Shown here: piece by piece, positions 7,996 to 16,862 of the stretch
Layout of the letters: each line of letters opens with the position of its first letter
Numbering within the stretch: the stretch's first letter is position 1
NCBI RefSeq assembly: GCF_048066115.1
Contig: NZ_JBLTYX010000018.1
Location: 62,001-126,000, forward strand
DNA: 64,000 nt
Reading direction: 5' to 3'
Origin: Niveispirillum sp048066115
GTDB taxonomy: Bacteria; Pseudomonadota; Alphaproteobacteria; Azospirillales; Azospirillaceae
The notes under the pieces: generated by a model
What the model saw: the letters and a program-made list of their open reading frames with translations, nothing else
Databases searched by the model: none
What the model was told of the DNA's origin: nothing
Translations under genes and position numbers: made by a program

Positions 7996-9429
7996 TCAGA
8001 ACTGGAACTGCATGCGGACGGCGGTCAGGTCCAGTTCGACATCCTGGCCATTGGCGCGCTCCGTCTTGCTGATGACGTGGTTCACCATGAAGCGGATGGC
8101 CGGATTGACGTACCAGTTCAGGCCCAGCGTCCAGTTGGTCTCCTTGCCGGCGGTACCGGTATTGATGCCGGCGGCGCGGTCGATCAGGTCGATCTGGCTG
8201 TAGCGGGCCGCGACTTCCCAGGCGCCGAAGCCGTTCTGGCCGACGGGCCAGGAGGGCTTCACACCGGTCCACTCGCCGATGTTGTAGTTGCGGCGCTCAC
8301 CGGTCAGGACGTAACCGGCGGAGACGTAATAGCCGGAGAATTCCGGATCGGCCAGCGTCTGCACCGCATTGGTGGCGGTGCGGTCGGAATACTCGGCGCC
8401 GAAATTATAGTACTCGGCGGCGGCCCAGAAGCTCTTGAAGTTCACGCCCAGGTCGGCGCCGTAGGCATAGGCGCTGTCGATCTGGTTCACCGTGACGTTG
8501 GTCAGGCGGTAGGAGGTGTCGCGGCTGCCGATACGCAGGCCCGGACGGTCACCGAAGCTGATGGTGGTGATGGCGGTGCCGGCGGTCTGCGGACGGGACA
8601 GGGCCTGCGGGGAAGCCTGGTACACGCCCGACACGCCGATGCCGGCCGAACCCTCGTTGGCCTGCCAGAAGGCATAGGCGGCACGGCCCAGCAGGTTGAC
8701 CTGATCGTCGAAGTCGGTCGCGGCGGCGCCGCTGACATTGTTCGTGGCGCTGCCCGTGACATAGGCGGCGACGAAGTGGCTGGTGCCCTTGTTCGTCACG
8801 CCGACGGCGGTGCGGCTGTCGGAACCGCCGATGCCGACGACGACGTTGCCGATCGGGGCGCGTTCCATGAAGGCGATGTCGTTGGACGAGGTGCTGTCAT
8901 CCAGCGTGAACTTCGGCTGCATCACGCCGGCGACGATGGTCCAGCCGGGGATACCGGTGTAACCGATGTTGGCGGCCTGGATCTGGGCCCCGCCGCCACG
9001 GTTGCTGGCGAAGTTGGCGGTGACCTCATAGGTCCAGTCGGTGAAGACCTTGCCGGCCACGCCCAGGAAGGCGCGGCGGACGCCGAAGCCGTCGGTGCCG
9101 TCGGCGGTGAAGTTCTTGCCACCGTTGCCGAAGCCGTAATCCATGTGCACGCGGGCGCGGATGGCGGCGTCGAAGGCCTTGTCGGCCGTCACCACGCGGA
9201 TGCGGCCACCGTCGGCGGTGACCTTCGGCATGGCTTCCAGCGTCTTCTTGTTGGCAGCGCTTTCCTTGGCGACCGAATCCTTCAGCGAGGTCAGCTGGCC
9301 CTGCAGGGCCTGGATCTGCGCGGCCAGGGCATCGATCTGGGCCTGGGACGGGGCGTTCTGGGCCATGGCCGGGCTGGCGGCCAGGATGGCGGCGGCGGCA
9401 CCGACCAGCAGGGTGGACTTGAGGCTCAT
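7996..9429 (-). CDS. OprP/OprO-type (phosphate-selective) outer-membrane porin
   Basis: Outer-membrane channel of 477 residues. A signal peptide (MSLKSTLLVGAAAAILAASPAMAQ) is followed by a short helical coiled-coil segment (about 28-65) typical of this family's trimer stalk, then a beta-barrel whose last strand is LDLTAVRMQFQF with terminal Phe. Barrel features such as GRIRVVTADKAFDAAIRARV, GLNWYVNPAIRFMVNHV and an internal EYYNFGAEY follow the phosphate-selective porin O/P family (PF07396). The family includes polyphosphate and phosphate channels but also less selective members, so the substrate is not certain. A Pho-box-like repeat and a TATAAT -10 hexamer on this strand lie upstream in the divergent gap. 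GAGAACAACA precedes the ATG. Confidence 0.87.
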   Translation of the reverse strand: MSLKSTLLVGAAAAILAASPAMAQNAPSQAQIDALAAQIQALQGQLTSLKDSVAKESAANKKTLEAMPKVTADGGRIRVVTADKAFDAAIRARVHMDYGFGNGGKNFTADGTDGFGVRRAFLGVAGKVFTDWTYEVTANFASNRGGGAQIQAANIGYTGIPGWTIVAGVMQPKFTLDDSTSSNDIAFMERAPIGNVVVGIGGSDSRTAVGVTNKGTSHFVAAYVTGSATNNVSGAAATDFDDQVNLLGRAAYAFWQANEGSAGIGVSGVYQASPQALSRPQTAGTAITTISFGDRPGLRIGSRDTSYRLTNVTVNQIDSAYAYGADLGVNFKSFWAAAEYYNFGAEYSDRTATNAVQTLADPEFSGYYVSAGYVLTGERRNYNIGEWTGVKPSWPVGQNGFGAWEVAARYSQIDLIDRAAGINTGTAGKETNWTLGLNWYVNPAIRFMVNHVISKTERANGQDVELDLTAVRMQFQF

Positions 9430-9598
9430 TGTTGTTCTCCGGTGGGATCTCTCACGGCGACAAAGCCTGTCAGCGCGCCGATCCCCATTCCGGGGTATGT
9501 ATCAGCGGCACCTCAGGCCCCGGGGGGAGGGCTAACAGAGGCGCATTGCCGATTTGATGCGGTTTTATTACGACTTCATGACACGGATGAGCTGTTGC

Positions 9599-9656
9599 AT
9601 TATAGGCACGGCCCGACGTGCCGGACTTTCATTTCGCAATGTCATTAAATTGTCAT
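9599..9656. promoter_or_regulatory. Pho-box-like direct repeat and leftward -10 between porin and histidine kinase
   Basis: The 308-base divergent gap (9430-9737) contains TGTCAT-TAAAT-TGTCAT at 9640-9656, two exact 6-mers with the 11-bp period of a PhoB box (CTGTCAT-A-rich-CTGTCAT). On the minus strand there is a perfect TATAAT at 9599-9604 and an inverted repeat GGCACG-N6-CGTGCC at 9605-9622 just upstream of it. The Pho repeat is written in the orientation of the histidine-kinase gene but could serve either side. No good -35 accompanies the TATAAT, which is consistent with activator dependence. Confidence 0.55.
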
Positions 9657-9737
9657 CTATGGGGGCTTGTCGCGGCGTCCGGCGGGTGTGCGGGGCCGTT
9701 GCGAACAGGGTTGCAACCTACCCCGTTCGGGTAGAGG

Positions 9738-11816
9738 ATGGGCGCCCAGCCCACCGGAGCGCCCATCCAGGCGATGCAGGATCCGCACCCCACACAGGCC
9801 CAGCCGCCCGCCGCGCATGCGCGGACGTCGCCGCCCCTGGCGACGGTGCCCGTGCTGTTGCTGCTGACCTTCGCGGTGCTGGCCATTGCCGCCATCCTGT
9901 TCACCACGGCCCGGCAGTTCGATGCCGGCGAGGCGGAGCGTACGGGCCATCGCGTGGAACGCATGGTGGCCGGTGCCGGCACGACCTTGGGTATGGTGGT
10001 CCGTGACTATGCCGGCTGGGACGACACCATCAACCATGTTGTGAACGAACTGGACACGGTCTGGGCCGATGAGAATATCGGCATCTACCTGTCCGGTGGC
10101 TACCGCATGTCCATTTCCCTGGTGGTTGATCGCCAGGGCCGCGTCACCTATGGAGTGGAGGATGGCAAGCGCCTGACCGATGCGCGGATGCGCGATTTCC
10201 AGGTGACAGAGGCCATGCGCCGCATGATACACCATACCGTTTCGGCCCTTCCCGGCGCGACGGAACCAGTGACGGGCATCGTGCGCCTGGGTGACGCGCT
10301 CTATATGACGGGTATCGCCGATATCAGGCCGGGCCTGGGTGGTCCGTCGCGTGCCGACGGGGCGGTGCTGGTGTTCATGCAGAGGCTGGACCGGGTAGCC
10401 ATGACGCGCATGCTGGACCCGCTGCTGCTCGAGAATGTCGATGTCGGGTTGCACGCCGCCATCGGCGTGGAAGGCAGCCGCCTGGCGCTGCGCGAGTTCG
10501 GCGCCATGGATGCGGAGCCGCCCGTGGGCTGGGTTGCCTGGCGCATGCCGCGCCCGGCGCAGGATTTTCTGGCCGGGGTCTATTGGGTGCTGGCCGTCGT
10601 GCTGCTGATCCTGTTCGCCCTGACCGCCCAGGTGCTGATGCGCGTGCAGCGCGCCGCCCAGCGCGAGACGGGGGTGAGCGAGGCGTTGCGGCAATTGTCC
10701 GGCCGTTATCGCGGGTTGATCGACGCGTTGCCCGACATGGTCTGCCTGTTGGGCGAGGGGCGGGTGTCGCTGATCAACGCTGCCGGCCTGTCCATGCTGG
10801 GGCTGGATATCCGTGATGCGGACAAGGTCGTGGGCCGGCCCTTCCTGGACCTGGTGGCGGAGGCGGACCGCCTGGTCTTCCATCGCGCCATGCAGGCGCG
10901 CGGTCGTACGGGGACGGAGTGGGTGACGCTGGGCCTGACGGCTGCGGGCGGCCGGACCCTGCCCATCGAACTGGCCATGCTGCCCGTGCTGGACGGGCCG
11001 CTGGGCGAGGTGACGCTGGTGGCCCGCGACCGGCGCCCGGAACTGGCGCGGCGGGAGACGCTGCGCGCCGCGGAGACCCGCGCCGCCGTGGCCGACCGGG
11101 CCAAGGGCCAGTTCCTGGCCAATATCAGCCACGAGCTGCGCACGCCCCTGAACGCCATCATCGGCTTTTCCGAGATATTGCGCGACGAATTGCTGGGCGG
11201 GCTGGGTGCGCCGCAGTACCGGGAATATGCCATCGACATCCATGAGGGCGGGCTGCACCTGCTGCGGCTGGTCAACGACCTGCTGGATATCGCCCGCATG
11301 GATGCCGGCACGCTGGAACTGCGCGAAAGCTGGGTGGAGGTGGCGCCGCTGATCGACCGGTGCGAGCGGTTGCTGCGTCAGAAGGCGGCGGAACGCGGCG
11401 TGCCCGTGCGCCTGGACGTGTCGCCCCCCAGCCTGCGCGTGCTGGCCGACGAGGTGCGGCTGAAGCAGATCCTGGTCAACCTGCTGGGTAACGCCATCCG
11501 CTTTTCAGAGGCGGGACAGGGGGTGGTGGTCACCGTCCGGCTGGAGGCGCAGACGGGTGACGTGCTGGTGGAAGTGGCCGACCATGGCATCGGCATGAAT
11601 GTCGAGGCCATGCGCATCGCGCTGGAACCCTTTGCCCAGGTGGAAGGGGGGCATAACCGCCGCCAGCCCGGTGCCGGCCTGGGCCTGCCGCTGGCCAGGG
11701 GGTATGCCGAGGCGCATGGCGGCAGCCTGACCATGCAGAGCACGCCCGCCGTCGGCACCACCGTCACGGTCCGCCTGCCGGCGTCGCGCGTCGCCGGCGT
11801 CCCCGTGGAGGCTTGA
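9738..11816 (+). CDS. CHASE4-PAS sensor histidine kinase
   Basis: Membrane sensor kinase of 692 residues. Membrane helices at about 36-56 and 278-300 enclose an extracytoplasmic CHASE4 domain (DYAGWDDTINHVVNE is the family signature). A PAS domain (about 322-432), a HisKA dimerisation domain with the phospho-accepting His in ISHELRTPLNAIIGFSE (about residue 465) and an ATPase domain with N-box (LVNLLGNAIRFSE), DHGIG and GAGLGLPLARG follow. There is no receiver domain and no response-regulator gene adjacent, so it is an orphan kinase or phosphorelay entry point. ATG at 9738 has GAGG touching it; the ATG at 9774 is an alternative that would shorten the N-terminus by 12 residues. A Pho-box-like site lies 82 bases upstream. 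The signal is unknown. Confidence 0.9.
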   Translation: MGAQPTGAPIQAMQDPHPTQAQPPAAHARTSPPLATVPVLLLLTFAVLAIAAILFTTARQFDAGEAERTGHRVERMVAGAGTTLGMVVRDYAGWDDTINHVVNELDTVWADENIGIYLSGGYRMSISLVVDRQGRVTYGVEDGKRLTDARMRDFQVTEAMRRMIHHTVSALPGATEPVTGIVRLGDALYMTGIADIRPGLGGPSRADGAVLVFMQRLDRVAMTRMLDPLLLENVDVGLHAAIGVEGSRLALREFGAMDAEPPVGWVAWRMPRPAQDFLAGVYWVLAVVLLILFALTAQVLMRVQRAAQRETGVSEALRQLSGRYRGLIDALPDMVCLLGEGRVSLINAAGLSMLGLDIRDADKVVGRPFLDLVAEADRLVFHRAMQARGRTGTEWVTLGLTAAGGRTLPIELAMLPVLDGPLGEVTLVARDRRPELARRETLRAAETRAAVADRAKGQFLANISHELRTPLNAIIGFSEILRDELLGGLGAPQYREYAIDIHEGGLHLLRLVNDLLDIARMDAGTLELRESWVEVAPLIDRCERLLRQKAAERGVPVRLDVSPPSLRVLADEVRLKQILVNLLGNAIRFSEAGQGVVVTVRLEAQTGDVLVEVADHGIGMNVEAMRIALEPFAQVEGGHNRRQPGAGLGLPLARGYAEAHGGSLTMQSTPAVGTTVTVRLPASRVAGVPVEA

Positions 11817-11846
11817 TCCGCGCTCCCTCGGGAAGCCGGGGAACGC

Positions 11847-12614
11847 TCAACGCCGTTCCTTGAACATGGCCAGGACATGGGCGTGCAGGGCCGGGTCGCC
11901 GGCCGCCGCCACATTGCCGTCGCAGCCCAGGCGCAGGGGCTGCCCGTTCCAGTCGGTGATGACACCGCCGGCCCCCTCGATCACCGCGACCAGGGCTGCC
12001 CAGTCATAGGGCTGTAATCCCGCCTCCACCATCAGGTCGATGAAGCCGGCGGCCAGCAGGCCGAAGGCATAGGCATCGCCGCCCCAGACCATGTAACGGC
12101 TGGATGCCTGGGTGATGGCGAATTCCACCTGGTGGAAGGGCATGGTGGCGGCCTGGGTGGCGAGCGCGATGTCGGCGCAGGGCCGCGTCTTCACCGGCTT
12201 CCCGTTCAGGGTCGTCGCCCGGCCCGCCACGCCCAGCCAGCGATCGCCCACCACGGGCTGGTCGATGATGCCAAGCACCGGCACGCCCCGGTGCAGCAGG
12301 CCGATCAGGGTGGTGAACAGGGGCCGGCCGGTGATGAAGGACTTGGTGCCGTCGATCGGGTCGATGACCCAGACATATTCGGCATTCAGGTCCTGGCTGC
12401 CATGTTCCTCTCCCAGGATGCCGTCACCAGGCCGTTCGGCGGCCAGGATGGCGCGGATGGCGCTTTCCACCTCCCGGTCGGCGATGGTGACGGGCGAGGC
12501 ATCGGCCTTCACATCCACGGCAACCGGCGTGCGGTAATGGCGCCGGGCCACGGCACCGGCGGCATCGGCGCAGCGCAGGGCCAGATCGATCAGGGAATCG
12601 GGAAGGTTGGACAT
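11847..12614 (-). CDS. hisN: Histidinol-phosphatase (inositol monophosphatase family)
   Basis: Mg2+-dependent phosphatase of 255 residues that hydrolyses L-histidinol phosphate to histidinol, the penultimate part of histidine synthesis in actinobacteria and many alphaproteobacteria. Family motifs are complete: GEEHG (metal-binding Glu), WVIDPIDGTKSF (DPIDGT signature) and WGGDAYAFGLLAAGFIDLMV followed by YDWAA. The last features match HisN rather than SuhB, though an inositol-phosphatase role cannot be excluded from sequence. GGAG lies in front of the ATG at 12614; the longer upstream frame has no start signal. It converges with the histidine kinase (30-base gap) and stands apart from other his genes. 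Confidence 0.88.
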   Translation of the reverse strand: MSNLPDSLIDLALRCADAAGAVARRHYRTPVAVDVKADASPVTIADREVESAIRAILAAERPGDGILGEEHGSQDLNAEYVWVIDPIDGTKSFITGRPLFTTLIGLLHRGVPVLGIIDQPVVGDRWLGVAGRATTLNGKPVKTRPCADIALATQAATMPFHQVEFAITQASSRYMVWGGDAYAFGLLAAGFIDLMVEAGLQPYDWAALVAVIEGAGGVITDWNGQPLRLGCDGNVAAAGDPALHAHVLAMFKERR

Positions 12615-12652
12615 GGCGCAACGACTCCGGAAGGCGGATGGCCTGGCAGGGG

Positions 12653-12682
12653 CAAATAAAAAGGGCGGCATCGCTGCCGCCC
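12653..12682 (-). terminator. Intrinsic terminator of the cytochrome c gene
   Basis: Eight-bp perfect stem GGGCGGCA/TGCCGCCC (12663-12670, 12675-12682) with a four-base loop, followed on the minus strand by TTTTTATTT. It sits 30 bases past the cytochrome c stop and just upstream of hisN. Confidence 0.88.
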
Positions 12683-12712
12683 CTTCATAGCATGTTCCGT
12701 GCGGCTTGCCGA

Positions 12713-13252
12713 TTACGGCAGGGCCACCGGGCTGTCGGACAGCGTGCGCAGATACGCGATCAGCGCGGCGCGATCCTCGACCTTCTTCAGGCCGGCGAAG
12801 TTCATCTTCGTGCCCGGCACGGCGGCCTTCGGATTGGCCAGGAACTTGTTCAGATGCTCGAAGTCCCAGGCGCCTTCCTGCGACTTCATCGCGTCGGAAT
12901 AGCTGAAGCCTTCCATGTGGGCATGCTTGTTGCCGACCACGTTCCACAGGTTCGGGCCGACCTTGTTGGCACCGCCCTTTTCGAAGCTGTGGCACGCGGC
13001 ACAAGCCTTGACCAGCTTCTGGCCGGCCGCGGGGTCGGCTGCGGCCAGGAGCGGGGTGACCGGATCGGGCTCCGCGGGGGCGGCGGGCGCGGCGGCATCG
13101 GCGGTCGCGGATTCCGGCACTTCCACCTTATAGGCACGTTCGGCCGGGAAGTTCGGGTGTACCAGCTTCTTGGAGACGAAACCCGCCAGGAGCGCAATCA
13201 GCGTCGCCGTCAGGATCGCCATGAAAATCTTATTGAAGGTGCTGCTCGCCAT
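12713..13252 (-). CDS. Membrane-anchored class I cytochrome c
   Basis: Electron carrier of 179 residues. An uncleaved N-terminal helix (about 9-27) anchors it to the inner membrane with the haem domain in the periplasm, joined by an Ala/Pro-rich tether (about 46-70). Haem is bound through CAACH (residues 84-88) and the distal Met lies in PGTKMNFAGL. This architecture is that of CycM/cytochrome c552-type proteins, which pass electrons from the bc1 complex to a terminal oxidase (family knowledge). AGGA lies shortly before the ATG at 13252. It is divergent from kdsB and ends at its own terminator, so it is monocistronic. Confidence 0.92.
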   Translation of the reverse strand: MASSTFNKIFMAILTATLIALLAGFVSKKLVHPNFPAERAYKVEVPESATADAAAPAAPAEPDPVTPLLAAADPAAGQKLVKACAACHSFEKGGANKVGPNLWNVVGNKHAHMEGFSYSDAMKSQEGAWDFEHLNKFLANPKAAVPGTKMNFAGLKKVEDRAALIAYLRTLSDSPVALP

Positions 13253-13420
13253 CAGTCCTAATCCCTTGGGTTCGCCAAGCGCGGGCACAATAACGCCAAG
13301 AAGCGGGCACGTCCATGCCCGCCTTCCCGCAAATCCATGCGCGATACTTAGCCGAAGGATGCGTGAACGCACATGGCTTTCCGTCTTGACCCGGCGGACC
13401 AAATGTCGCACGGGAAAACC

Positions 13421-14203
13421 ATGACCGATCCGAACCGTCCCCTGACGCCCCACCCGTTGGCTCACCCGCTCGTGGTGATCCCCGCCCGCCTCGGCTCCAC
13501 CCGGCTGCCGGACAAGCCCCTGGCCGACATCCATGGCGTGCCGATGATCGTGCATGTCTGGCGCCGCGCCAGGGAGGCCGGGATCGGCCCCGTGGTGGTG
13601 GCCGCCGCCGAACAATCCATCGCCGACGCCATTACGGCGGCCGGTGGCACGGCCGTGCTGACCGATCCCGACCACCCGTCCGGTTCCGACCGGGTGTGGG
13701 AGGCGGTGCGGAGGATCGATCCGGCCGGCCGCCACGACGCCATCGTCAATGTGCAGGGCGACCTGCCCACCATCGATCCGGCCGCCATCCGCGCTGTGTT
13801 CGGCCCCCTGTCCGACCCGGGTGTGGACATCGCCACCTTAGGCGCGGTGATTACCGAACCGGCCGAACGCACGAATCCGAATGTGGTGAAGGCGGTGGTT
13901 GAGATGGCACCCGGCGCCGATACCGGCCGGGCGCTCTATTTTACCCGTGCCACCGCCCCGTGGGGCGACGGGCCGCTGTTCCACCATATCGGGCTCTACG
14001 CCTATCGCCGTACCGCCCTGGAGCGGTTCGTATCGCTGGCGCCGGCGCAACTGGAACAGCGGGAGAAGCTGGAACAGCTGCGGGCGCTGGCCAATGGCAT
14101 GACCATCGCGCTGGCGCGGGTGGACATCGTGCCGCTGGGGGTGGATACCATCGAAGACCTTGACCGCGCCCGCCATATGCTGGCCCCATCGCCCGCGCCG
14201 TAG
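13421..14203 (+). CDS. kdsB: 3-deoxy-manno-octulosonate cytidylyltransferase
   Basis: CMP-Kdo synthetase of about 260 residues that activates Kdo with CTP for lipid A core assembly in the cytoplasm. Signature parts: VVIPARLGSTRLPDKPLADI (nucleotide-binding loop), HPSGSDRVWEA, IVNVQGDLPTIDP (metal and CMP site; the usual QGDEP here reads QGDLP), and FHHIGLYAYRR with LEQREKLEQLRAL. The start is not certain: in-frame ATGs at 13373 and 13403 would add 16 or 6 residues, none has a strong ribosome site, and 13421 gives the usual family length. It is followed after 46 bases by pheA, so the two are probably cotranscribed. Confidence 0.9.
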   Translation: MTDPNRPLTPHPLAHPLVVIPARLGSTRLPDKPLADIHGVPMIVHVWRRAREAGIGPVVVAAAEQSIADAITAAGGTAVLTDPDHPSGSDRVWEAVRRIDPAGRHDAIVNVQGDLPTIDPAAIRAVFGPLSDPGVDIATLGAVITEPAERTNPNVVKAVVEMAPGADTGRALYFTRATAPWGDGPLFHHIGLYAYRRTALERFVSLAPAQLEQREKLEQLRALANGMTIALARVDIVPLGVDTIEDLDRARHMLAPSPAP

Positions 14204-14249
14204 GAACGGCGCTTTCTTCCGCAACACCGATCCAAGACAGAGCGACCCC

Positions 14250-15107
14250 ATGCCCGCCTCCACCATCGCCTATCAGGGCGCACCCGGCGCAAATTCCGAC
14301 CTGGCCTGCCGCAGCGTGTTTCCAGACATGGTGACGCTGCCCTGCGCCTCGTTCGAGGATGCGTTCGCCGCGGTGCATGAGGGGCGCGCCCGGCTGGCCA
14401 TGATCCCGGTGGAGAATTCGGTGGCGGGCCGCGTGGCCGACATCCACCACCTGCTGCCGCGCGGCGGGCTGCACATCATCGGCGAGCATTACCAGCGCGT
14501 CGTGCATTGCCTGGTGGCGCCCAGGGGCGCCAGCCTGGAGGGGCTGACGGAGGTGCACAGCCACATCCAGGCCCTGTCGCAGTGCCGCAACTATCTGCGC
14601 GAGCGCGGTCTGAAGCCCGTGAACAATGCCGACACGGCCGGTGCCGCCGCCGACGTGGCGCAGTGGGGCGACCCGACCAAGGGGGCCATCGCGTCGGACC
14701 TGGCGGCGGAGATCTATGGCCTGGACGTGTTGGCCAAGGGCATCGAGGATGCGGCCCATAACACCACCCGCTTCCTGATCCTGGCGCGGGAGCCCAGCGT
14801 GCCGGAGCGCGGCACCGACAGCGTCACCACCTTCGTCTTCCGCGTCCGCTCGCGTCCGGCGGCGCTCTACAAGGCGCTGGGCGGTTTCGCCACCAACGGC
14901 GTGAACATCACCAAGCTGGAAAGCTATCTCGTCGATGGCCGCTTCACGGCGGCGCAATTCTATATCGACGTGGAAGGCCATCCGGAGGAACGGTCGCTGC
15001 GGCTCGCCATGGAGGAACTGGGCTTCTTCGCCAGCGAGGTGAAGTTCCTGGGCGTCTATCCCGCCCATCCTTTCCGCCGCGATCAGCAGCAGCAGGGCGG
15101 CATCTGA
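14250..15107 (+). CDS. pheA: Prephenate dehydratase
   Basis: Monofunctional prephenate dehydratase of 285 residues, converting prephenate to phenylpyruvate in phenylalanine synthesis. The catalytic domain (about 5-185) shows YQGAPGANSDLA, IPVENSVAGRV, SLEGLTEVHSHIQALSQC and the catalytic NTTRF motif (HNTTRFLIL). A C-terminal ACT domain (about 200-275; ALGGFATNGVNITKLESYLV) gives feedback control by phenylalanine; its ESYL corresponds to the ESRP effector motif. There is no chorismate mutase domain, unlike enterobacterial PheA. ATG at 14250 begins the conserved domain; upstream in-frame codons overlap kdsB. Confidence 0.93.
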   Translation: MPASTIAYQGAPGANSDLACRSVFPDMVTLPCASFEDAFAAVHEGRARLAMIPVENSVAGRVADIHHLLPRGGLHIIGEHYQRVVHCLVAPRGASLEGLTEVHSHIQALSQCRNYLRERGLKPVNNADTAGAAADVAQWGDPTKGAIASDLAAEIYGLDVLAKGIEDAAHNTTRFLILAREPSVPERGTDSVTTFVFRVRSRPAALYKALGGFATNGVNITKLESYLVDGRFTAAQFYIDVEGHPEERSLRLAMEELGFFASEVKFLGVYPAHPFRRDQQQQGGI

Positions 15108-15286
15108 CGACCGGGCCGCCGGCGGGAGCAAGGCGGTGATCCTGCTGTTGCAGGCGATCGCGCTGTTCCTGGACGTGCTTTACCCCTGAATCGCTTTTGT
15201 TCCGTCCAAATTCCGCCATCGGGGGCATATCTGATGGATAGGCCGGCGGATGGCCGGTGACGCCTTTCGCCCGAGGGCCAATAATC

Positions 15287-16768
15287 ATGCGAAGCCGCCT
15301 GCTTTCCCTCTCCCTTGCCTCCGTGCTGTTGTTGGGCCTGGGCGCCTGTGCCCCCGACCCGGCCGTCAAGCAGGGAGAGTTGCGCAACCGCCAGATCGCC
15401 GCCGGGTCCTGGCGCCTGTCGGAACTGCGGCTGGTCTGCATGGGCAATCCCGACGGTGGCCTGCCCGGCCGCCCCCTGACGGAGGATGAGGCGAACGAGC
15501 AGCGCCGCTTGGTGCTGGAACTGTCGTCGCTGGCGCCGGATGTGTGGCCCAATGTGCCGCTGTCCAACCCGCGGGTGGAGGAATTCCGCCGCATCTGTGC
15601 GGGCGACCCGGCCACCGGTACCCCGGCCCGTGCCCTGACGCTGCAGGAACGCCTGGAACTGCTGTCGCTGATGGCCACCGCGCCGGTGAGCCTGCCATCG
15701 GTGGCGGGCAGTGGCGGCAGCAGCGGCTCGGCCGGTGCGGTGATCTGGAACGATGGCAGTTATTCCAGCGGCGGTGGCGGCTATTACGACGATTTCCGCG
15801 ATCCGGATTATGACCGGATGCTGTGGGAGCTGGAACGTGACCGGGCACGGTGGGATTACCATCGCTGGGAACAGCGCCGCCGTGAGATCTATTGGGAGCA
15901 TGAGCGCCGCCGCCGCGAGTGGGAGCGCGACCATGCCCGTTACGAGCGCGAACGGCGCGAGCGGGAACGCGACGCGGCGGAGGAGCGTCGTCGCTACGAT
16001 CGCCCGCCCGTCTATCAGCCGCCGCCCCAGCGCCCGTCCGACGACGAAGCCCGTCGTCGCCAGGCGGAGGAACAGGCCCGCCGCCTGCAGGAGCAGCGCC
16101 GCCGCGACGGCGAGGAGGCCCGCGGCCGTGAGGAGGAACAGCGCCGGCGCAACGATGAGGAGCGGCGCCGGTTCGAGGAGGATCGCCGCCGGGCCTCCGA
16201 CGATGCGGCCCGGCAGGCGGAGGAATCCGCGCGCCGGATGCAGGAGCAGCGCCGCCAGGCGGAGGATGAAACCCGTCGCCGCGCGGATGACGAACGCCGT
16301 CGTGCCTCGGAGGAATCGGCGCGACAAATGCAGGAGCAGCGCCGGGAAGCGGAGGAACAGGCCCGCCGCCGTGCCGCCGAGGATGCGGCGCGTCAGGCGG
16401 ACCAGCAGCGCCGTCGCGACGCGGAAGAATCGGCGCGACAAATGCAGGAGCAGCGCCGGGAAGCGGAGGAACAGGCCCGCCGCCGTGCCGCCGAGGATGC
16501 GGCGCGTCAGGCGGACCAGCAGCGCCGTCGCGACGCGGAAGAATCGGCGCGGCAAATGCAGGAGCAGCGCCGGGAAGCGGAGGAGCAAGCCCGCCGCCGC
16601 GCCGATGACGATCGCCGTCGCGCCGCCGAGGATGCCGACCGCCAGCTTCGCGACCAGCGCCGTCAGGCCGAAGAGGCGGCCCGCCGCCAAGCCGATGAGG
16701 AGCGTCGCCGCCAGCAGGAACAGGCTCCGCCCCGGTCGAAGTCGGGTGCCGATACCCAGATCCCCTGA
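15287..16768 (+). CDS. Arg/Glu-rich coiled-coil lipoprotein with internal repeats
   Basis: Predicted lipoprotein of 493 residues: signal peptide with lipobox LGAC (Cys about residue 21), a conserved N-terminal domain (about 25-140) containing two similar halves (LVCMGNPDGGLPGRPLT and RICAGDPATGTPARALT), a Gly/Ser linker and then about 310 residues almost wholly of Arg, Glu, Ala, Gln and Asp. The last part would form a long charged single helix or coiled coil, perhaps reaching from the outer membrane into the periplasm. It contains an exact 38-residue tandem repeat (16313-16540). ATG at 15287 is chosen because the signal peptide starts there. Function unknown; it opens the envelope cluster that runs to 21282. 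Confidence 0.8.
   Translation: MRSRLLSLSLASVLLLGLGACAPDPAVKQGELRNRQIAAGSWRLSELRLVCMGNPDGGLPGRPLTEDEANEQRRLVLELSSLAPDVWPNVPLSNPRVEEFRRICAGDPATGTPARALTLQERLELLSLMATAPVSLPSVAGSGGSSGSAGAVIWNDGSYSSGGGGYYDDFRDPDYDRMLWELERDRARWDYHRWEQRRREIYWEHERRRREWERDHARYERERRERERDAAEERRRYDRPPVYQPPPQRPSDDEARRRQAEEQARRLQEQRRRDGEEARGREEEQRRRNDEERRRFEEDRRRASDDAARQAEESARRMQEQRRQAEDETRRRADDERRRASEESARQMQEQRREAEEQARRRAAEDAARQADQQRRRDAEESARQMQEQRREAEEQARRRAAEDAARQADQQRRRDAEESARQMQEQRREAEEQARRRADDDRRRAAEDADRQLRDQRRQAEEAARRQADEERRRQQEQAPPRSKSGADTQIP
16313..16603 (+). repeat. 114-bp tandem repeat inside the coiled-coil lipoprotein gene
   Basis: Copies at 16313-16426 and 16427-16540 are identical at every base; a third, partial copy from 16541 to about 16603 differs at a few positions and then diverges. 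The unit encodes 38 residues beginning ESARQMQEQRREAEEQARRR. Base-level identity implies recent duplication or gene conversion; copy number probably varies between strains. Confidence 0.92.
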
Positions 16769-16791
16769 TCGGGTCGTGGTCGCGGGCAGGA

Positions 16792-16815
16792 GAGCGGCGG
16801 GTGTTCCCGCCGCTC
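16792..16815 (+). other. Perfect hairpin between the two lipoprotein genes
   Basis: Ten-bp perfect GC stem (GAGCGGCGGG / CCCGCCGCTC) with a TGTT loop, 23 bases past the first lipoprotein stop. No T-tract follows, so it is a transcript-end stabiliser or weak terminator. Confidence 0.6.
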
Positions 16816-16862
16816 AATGAATGTTCCAGTTGGATGATCCACCGCTTTCGAGGTGACCGGCA

